From the NCBI GenBank assembly GCA_022606425.2, contig JAHDVF020001054.1, forward strand, positions 1-64,000: 64,000 nucleotides of DNA. The letters are read 5' to 3'. Source of the stretch: Lepidostoma basale (Eukaryota > Arthropoda > Insecta > Trichoptera > Lepidostomatidae). The notes under the pieces were generated by a model. That model saw only the letters and a program-made list of their open reading frames with translations, did not search any database and had not been told where the DNA came from. Position numbers and translations under genes: made by a program. How positions within the stretch are numbered: the first letter of the stretch is position 1; each line of letters starts with the position of its first letter. Below, piece by piece: positions 62,995 to 64,000 of the stretch.

Positions 62995-63755
62995 AGACTT
63001 GGTGTCGACAATTTATGTGCTATGCAAGTCAAACGATTTAATGATGAATGTCAGAAAGTCAAAGGTTATGGTTTATGAACGGGAAGAGCAAATGACAGTT
63101 TGTAAAATAAGTGTGAACAAAGAGAACTTGGAGCAGGTGAGTGGAACATGTTCACAGCGGATGGCCGAACGGAAAGTGACGTTGAAAGTAGGGTTGATGC
63201 GGGTAGTAAATTGAATGCAGATTAAAACATAGTTATTGGAAACAAGAATTTATCAATAAAAGCGAAAACGACCGTTCACAATAGAGTTCTAGTCCCAACC
63301 CTTATGTATGGTAGCGAACCATGAACCTGACAGAAGAAGGATGAGAACAGAATTAATGTGGTTGAGATGAGGTCCCTTAGAAGTATATGAAGTAGAATGA
63401 TATACGACAGAATCTCAAATGCTGATATAAGAAAAGAATGTTGAGCGGAATAAGGTATAATGAACAAATTTATGAAATGATCGCTGCGTTGGTTCGGACA
63501 TATGGAGCGCACGGATGGAGAAAAAATGGTTGAGAAAGTGTACGTTAATGATGCAAATTAAGTACGGAGTCGAGGTAGACCGAAAAAAAAGCCTGACCAA
63601 ATTAATCCGTTTTTAAGGTTGGTCATGTAAGAAGTCGGAAGAATCGATGTGCGTGTATGACTCGTTGTATGAATGTTAAGGAATCTAGAGAGGTATATCA
63701 GAATAGAGTAGTGTGGCGGTCCATCCTCTCAACCTACCCCTGCAAAGATGGTTTG
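62995..63755 (+). pseudogene. LINE-W copy, (TTTG)n tail
   Basis: Covers from the segment after YADD (VSTIYVLCKSNDLMMNVRKSKVMVYEREEQMTVCKISVNKENLEQ) to the 3' end, with many stops: YDRISNADIRKEC, NKFMK.SLRWFGHMERTDGEKMVEKVYVNDAN, then GGTTTGTTTGTTTGT. The (TTTG)n subfamily; old. Confidence 0.9.
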
Positions 63756-63796
63756 TTTGTTTGTAATTATAATTTTTATAAATATTATTATTATTG

Positions 63797-64000
63797 AATA
63801 GTCCATTGTTTTGGCCGAAACACTATGATACTTCAACATTATAAAGTGTTAAATTAAAAACTTTGTTTCGTGTATCACAATTATACTTTTATTTTTCCTG
63901 ACAGCTGTTTCGTCAACATTTCTTTGACATTTGATATATTATTGTAACACCATAGGTAACATATGGTCAACATAGCTTGACGAAACAGCTGTCTCGAAAA
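63797..64000 (+). mobile_element. Family B element, right side cut by window end
   Basis: Extension AGTCCATTGTTTTGGCCGAA, left arm with minus-strand motif (63,893-63,935: GAAACAGCTGTC kept, CTGATGA lost), ~20-bp interior, then a right-arm motif (63,950-64,000) with GTCAAC, CTTGACGAAACAGCTGTCTCG but CTGATGA replaced. The element runs past the window. Confidence 0.78.

Noticed and set aside
1..64000. CRISPR array or bacterial operon
   Set aside because: No array of spaced direct repeats, and all gene families are eukaryotic transposons.

Overview
This window is eukaryotic and reads as an arthropod, most likely insect, repeat-rich region. I found no host gene I can defend: every recognisable coding piece belongs to a transposable element. 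The mix (mariner/Tc1 with WVPHEL and YSPD motifs, LINE ends reading 'EAYVQQW' and 'RWFGH...GRPRKTW', tRNA-derived SINEs, frequent 'taggtacct' and 'actcgta' words) has a lepidopteran flavour, but species assignment is inference. A heterochromatic or sex-limited (W-like) segment would explain the total lack of genes; the sequence alone cannot show this.

Layout. 1-4.8 kb: 3' half of a Ty3/gypsy LTR retrotransposon (RNase H, integrase, long repeat-rich 3' non-coding region, probable 3' LTR). 5-15 kb: fragments of one very abundant LINE (called LINE-W here: YADD reverse transcriptase, C-terminus RWFGH...WHDQINQIL...AYPFGETA) and a short non-autonomous partner (SINE-W) ending in the same 3' sequence and the same (TTAG)n tail. 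15-20 kb: a mariner with an intact reading frame sitting in an older repeat, then a second broken mariner with another LINE (LINE-J) in its terminal repeat. 20.5-21.1 kb: 13-bp minisatellite. 21.8-36 kb: nested small elements, a 132-bp tandem array, SINEs, microsatellites. 37-42 kb: LINE-W and LINE-J copies, including the longest RT reading frame (38,996-40,455, minus strand). 44-64 kb: more LINE fragments, an L2-like end, an unoccupied copy of the repeat that hosts the first mariner, a hAT element with 8-bp target duplication, a twin-primed LINE, and more small elements.

Main result. Scattered across the window are several families of small non-coding elements whose only conserved feature is a compact self-cleaving hammerhead-ribozyme motif: CTGANGA, a short hairpin (stem II), GAAAC, a self-complementary stem III (ACATGT, ACAGCTGT or ACCGGT) and a GTC cleavage triplet. 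Better copies carry the motif in two outward-facing inverted arms around a short spacer, have a one-sided extension of about 35-50 nt, and are bounded by 11-13 bp target duplications that I could read directly at five insertions. They insert into each other (B contains A contains D at 21.8-22.5 kb; A contains D contains a tRNA SINE at 34.1-35.3 kb). This resembles the hammerhead-bearing pseudo-LTRs of Penelope-like elements or animal retrozymes, but no Penelope-like reverse transcriptase is seen here, so these look like non-autonomous, ribozyme-centred retroelements. Two families (D, E) carry the same non-canonical core in all copies.

The second system is the LINE-W/SINE-W pair, which shares a terminal hairpin (CCCC-TTCG-GGG type) just before the tandem tail, the usual signature of a SINE using a LINE's reverse transcriptase.
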